The translations under genes and the position numbers were made by a program. DNA of 64,000 bases, taken from assembly GCF_016679925.1 (NCBI RefSeq), contig NZ_JAEQBW010000003.1, positions 310,001 to 374,000 of the forward strand, read 5' to 3'. This DNA comes from Marivirga aurantiaca. GTDB taxonomy: Bacteria > Bacteroidota > Bacteroidia > Cytophagales > Cyclobacteriaceae. The notes below the pieces were generated by a model. That model saw only the letters and a list, made by a program, of their open reading frames with translations. It was not told where the DNA came from and did no database searches. Shown here in pieces: positions 61,750 to 64,000 of this stretch. The number at the start of each line of letters is the position of its first letter. Position 1 is the first letter of the stretch.

Positions 61750-62155
61750 TGAACCTATTATTTACTCTTTCACAGCCATTATCCATACCCGCATTACGGA
61801 TTTAAATTATGGAGGGCACGTAGGAAATGACAGGATTTTTGCTTTTATGCATGATGCCAGAGTGCAGTTTCTAAAGCATTTGGGTTATAAAAATGAAATG
61901 GACTTTAATGGATTGGGGATGATCCAGACTGATGCCGCTATTACCTACAAAGCTGAAATATTTGCCCATGAAAAAATTGAAATAGCCATTGGTGCAATGA
62001 ACCTGAATAAATATGGTTGTGACTTCGTTTACCGCTTCACCAAAGAAGATAAGCGTTTGGCATCTTTGGGTAAAACAGGTATTATTTTTTTTGATTACAA
62101 TAATAGAAGAATAGCCGAAATGCCTGATGAGTTTGCGGGAAAAATCAAATCCTAA
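61730..62155 (+). CDS. Acyl-CoA thioesterase, 4HBT hotdog type
   Basis: 141 residues of the 4-hydroxybenzoyl-CoA-thioesterase hotdog fold: HTRITDLNYGGHVGNDRIFAFMHDARVQFL (about 18-47) contains the substrate-helix DxNxxGHVxN signature, followed by strands ending GIIFFDYNNRRIAEMP. The Asp in ITDLNYGGHVGN is the likely catalytic residue. It hydrolyses short or medium acyl-CoA in the cytoplasm. Translation is coupled to the preceding propeller gene by a 20-bp overlap. Confidence 0.88.
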   Translation: MSRIKIDEPIIYSFTAIIHTRITDLNYGGHVGNDRIFAFMHDARVQFLKHLGYKNEMDFNGLGMIQTDAAITYKAEIFAHEKIEIAIGAMNLNKYGCDFVYRFTKEDKRLASLGKTGIIFFDYNNRRIAEMPDEFAGKIKS

Positions 62156-62305
62156 AGAAGCAGGTATATAGGATTTATTATTGATGTCAGCATAAATTCC
62201 TTAAGTTGATAATCCAATTAATAAAAGAACGGAAAACGTTCCTGATGATAACATTGTAAATCCCGAGATTCTGACCTAATTTTAAGGTCAAATTTGAAAA
62301 ATATT

Positions 62306-63580
62306 ATGCAGAGAGATACCGCCCTATTTGACCTTATTCAAAAAGAACAAAAAAGACAGCAAACAGGCATTGAGTTAATTGCCTCAGAAAATTTCACCTC
62401 TCCTGAAGTAATGGAAGCTATGGGAAGTGTGCTTACCAATAAATATGCTGAAGGCTTGCCCGGAAAGCGTTATTACGGTGGCTGCGAGGTAGTGGATGAA
62501 GTGGAGAATCTTGCCATTGATAGAGTAAAGGAACTTTTCGATGCTTCTTGGGCCAATGTGCAACCTCATTCCGGAGCTCAGGCCAATGCCGCTGTAATGC
62601 TGGCTTGTCTGCAACCCGGTGATAAAATATTAGGTTTTGACCTTTCTCATGGCGGACACTTAACACATGGCTCTCCTGTGAATTTCTCCGGCAAATTTTA
62701 TAAGCCTAGTTTTTACGGGGTGGAGAAAGAAACCGGTTTGATTGACTGGGACAATGTGGAGGTAATTGCCAGGAAAGAAAAACCAAAAATGATTATTTGC
62801 GGTGCTTCTGCCTATAGCAGAGATTGGGACTACGAGCGTCTCAGAGAAATAGCTGATGAAGTAGGAGCTATATTGTTAGCGGATATATCTCACCCAAGTG
62901 GATTAATTGCCCGCGGAATTCTCAATGATCCTCTGGATTTTTGCCACATAGTAACTACTACTACCCACAAAACCTTGAGAGGCCCAAGAGGTGGCTTGAT
63001 TATGATGCGTGATGATTTTGAAAATCCATTTGGTGTTAAAAACCCAAAAGGTGAATTGCGCATGATGACACAACTATTGGATTCAGGTGTATTTCCTGGT
63101 ACTCAGGGTGGGCCTTTGGAACATGTGATTGCTGCGAAAGCAGTTGCTTTCGGGCAATGCCTTACAGATGAATATTTCAACTACATTCTTCAGGTGCAGA
63201 AAAATGCCGAAGTAATGGCCAAAGCTTTTATGGATAGAAATTACCAAATTATATCCGGTGGTACAGATAACCACATGATGTTAATTGATTTACGTTCAAA
63301 GGGAATTACTGGTAAACAAACAGAGGCAGTTTTGGGTCAGGCAGATATTACTATCAATAAAAATATGGTGCCTTTTGATGATAAATCTCCATTTGTAACA
63401 TCGGGTATGAGGATAGGAACGGCTGCAATTACTTCCCGTGGGTTGGTTGAGCAGGATATGGAAAGAATTGTGGAATACATTGATACCGTAATTACCAATC
63501 CTGAGAATGAGCAGAAGATTGGTGCAGTAAAGAAGGAAATTAACGAATGGATGGCGAACTTCCCTTTATTTAAAGCATAA
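62306..63580 (+). CDS. glyA: Serine hydroxymethyltransferase
   Basis: 424 residues from the ATG at 62306 ([10 protein letters not shown]); a TTG at 62294 adds four residues without support. SHMT converts serine and tetrahydrofolate to glycine and methylene-THF with PLP. The hallmarks are [19 protein letters not shown] near 20-40, [14 protein letters not shown] [13 protein letters not shown], the PLP lysine in [14 protein letters not shown] and the final [10 protein letters not shown]. Every catalytic element is present. It is followed after 2 bp by tatC, suggesting one transcript. Confidence 0.97.
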   Translation: MQRDTALFDLIQKEQKRQQTGIELIASENFTSPEVMEAMGSVLTNKYAEGLPGKRYYGGCEVVDEVENLAIDRVKELFDASWANVQPHSGAQANAAVMLACLQPGDKILGFDLSHGGHLTHGSPVNFSGKFYKPSFYGVEKETGLIDWDNVEVIARKEKPKMIICGASAYSRDWDYERLREIADEVGAILLADISHPSGLIARGILNDPLDFCHIVTTTTHKTLRGPRGGLIMMRDDFENPFGVKNPKGELRMMTQLLDSGVFPGTQGGPLEHVIAAKAVAFGQCLTDEYFNYILQVQKNAEVMAKAFMDRNYQIISGGTDNHMMLIDLRSKGITGKQTEAVLGQADITINKNMVPFDDKSPFVTSGMRIGTAAITSRGLVEQDMERIVEYIDTVITNPENEQKIGAVKKEINEWMANFPLFKA

Positions 63581-63582
63581 AC

Positions 63583-64000
63583 ATGCCTGCAGATCAACCA
63601 CAAGCAGAGATGAGTTTTCTGGATCATCTGGAAGCATTTCGTTGGCATATTGTACGCTCTTTTGCGGCAATAGTAGTTTTGTCGGTAGTAGCTTTTGCTT
63701 CTAAGGAATTTGTTTTTGGAACGCTGATTTTAGGGCCTTCCAGAGCTGATTTTTGGTTTTATCAGATGGCTTGTCAATTCGGAAAAACAATAGCTAATTC
63801 TACTGCTTTCTGTATAGAGGAATTGCCTTTTATTATCCAGAGCAGGAAAATGACAGGGCAGTTTACCATGCATATTACCTCCTCCATTGTAGTAGGTATT
63901 ATAGTGGCGTTCCCTTATTTTTTCTGGGAAATGTGGCGTTTTATTAGTCCTGCATTATATAAGAATGAAAAACAATATACCAGAGGAGCTACTTTTTTTG
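63583..64000 (+). CDS. tatC: Twin-arginine translocase subunit TatC, partial
   Basis: The open frame begins ATGCCTGCAGATC at 63583 and runs off the window after 139 codons. MSFLDHLEAFRWHIVRSF is the TatC start with the conserved Glu and Arg, FVFGTLILGPSR the first periplasmic loop, and FTMHITSSIVVGIIVAFPYF, FWEMWRFISPALYKNEKQY the second helix and P3 motif. TatC forms the receptor core of the twin-arginine protein-export complex in the inner membrane. The remaining four helices lie beyond the window. Confidence 0.95.
   Translation, partial: MPADQPQAEMSFLDHLEAFRWHIVRSFAAIVVLSVVAFASKEFVFGTLILGPSRADFWFYQMACQFGKTIANSTAFCIEELPFIIQSRKMTGQFTMHITSSIVVGIIVAFPYFFWEMWRFISPALYKNEKQYTRGATFF

Overview
The window looks like the chromosome of a Bacteroidota bacterium, most likely Cytophagales-like. 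The DNA is AT-rich, candidate -7 boxes of the TAnnTTTG type precede several genes, and many proteins are exported lipoproteins with a Cys soon after the signal segment. There is a secreted metalloprotease with a C-terminal type IX secretion (T9SS) sorting domain, a PorE-like OmpA lipoprotein, FtsX-type permeases and a propeller/Y_Y_Y sensor protein. The taxon is inferred from gene content; no rRNA or tRNA gene was seen.

Region 1 (1-3.9 kb): a fold-back repeat element, an SGNH hydrolase, a block of REP-like palindromes with a 91-bp miniature element inserted into one of them, and a secreted TPR/propeller protein.

Region 2 (about 3.97-17.7 kb): an accessory array with all genes on the + strand. 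Most units carry one or two unrelated genes and are separated by imperfect stem-loop sites of about 55-250 bp. Many units begin with GTTNNNN and end with its reverse complement (8, 12, 10, 7 and 6 bp exact; others near-exact). That is the signature expected of integron cassettes, where a cassette starts with the R' core of its own attC and its attC begins with the complementary R''. No integrase gene is in the window, so this resembles a cluster of attC sites lacking an integrase. Cargo includes an M23 peptidase lipoprotein, a DUF262 + HEPN pair (candidate defence or toxin module), NTF2-like proteins, a propeller lipoprotein and several unknowns. Embedded in or next to it are three genes (7372, 8425, 19673) that share about 160 bp of upstream DNA and an N-terminal leader but have unrelated C-terminal domains: a caspase/CPD-like His-Cys domain, a DUF4157 metalloprotease-like domain plus GNAT, and an unknown GENH domain. 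They look like cargo of an extracellular contractile injection system (eCIS) encoded elsewhere.

Region 3 (17.7-35 kb): dispersed repeats, an epoxide-hydrolase-like enzyme, a frameshifted membrane protein, an arsenic cluster (FtsW-like membrane protein, SigZ-like sigma factor, ArsM), small enzymes and regulators (MarR, PAS-HTH, AraC), a lipoprotein with internally duplicated ASH domains and leucine-rich repeats, and a HipA-like remnant.

Region 4 (35-51 kb): mostly minus-strand genes (MpaB-like oxygenase, three small membrane proteins behind paired palindromes, S41 peptidase, beta-barrel protein, methyltransferase, FtsX-type permease, soluble histidine kinase). The last two share a sigma54-like promoter and upstream palindrome arrangement. 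A ferredoxin reductase/ferredoxin operon and a cation:proton antiporter follow.

Region 5 (51-64 kb): core-like genes: T9SS-exported M43 protease, PorE-like lipoprotein, two paralogous outer-membrane barrels, a propeller/Y_Y_Y membrane protein lacking a kinase, a thioesterase, glyA and the start of tatC, which runs off the window.
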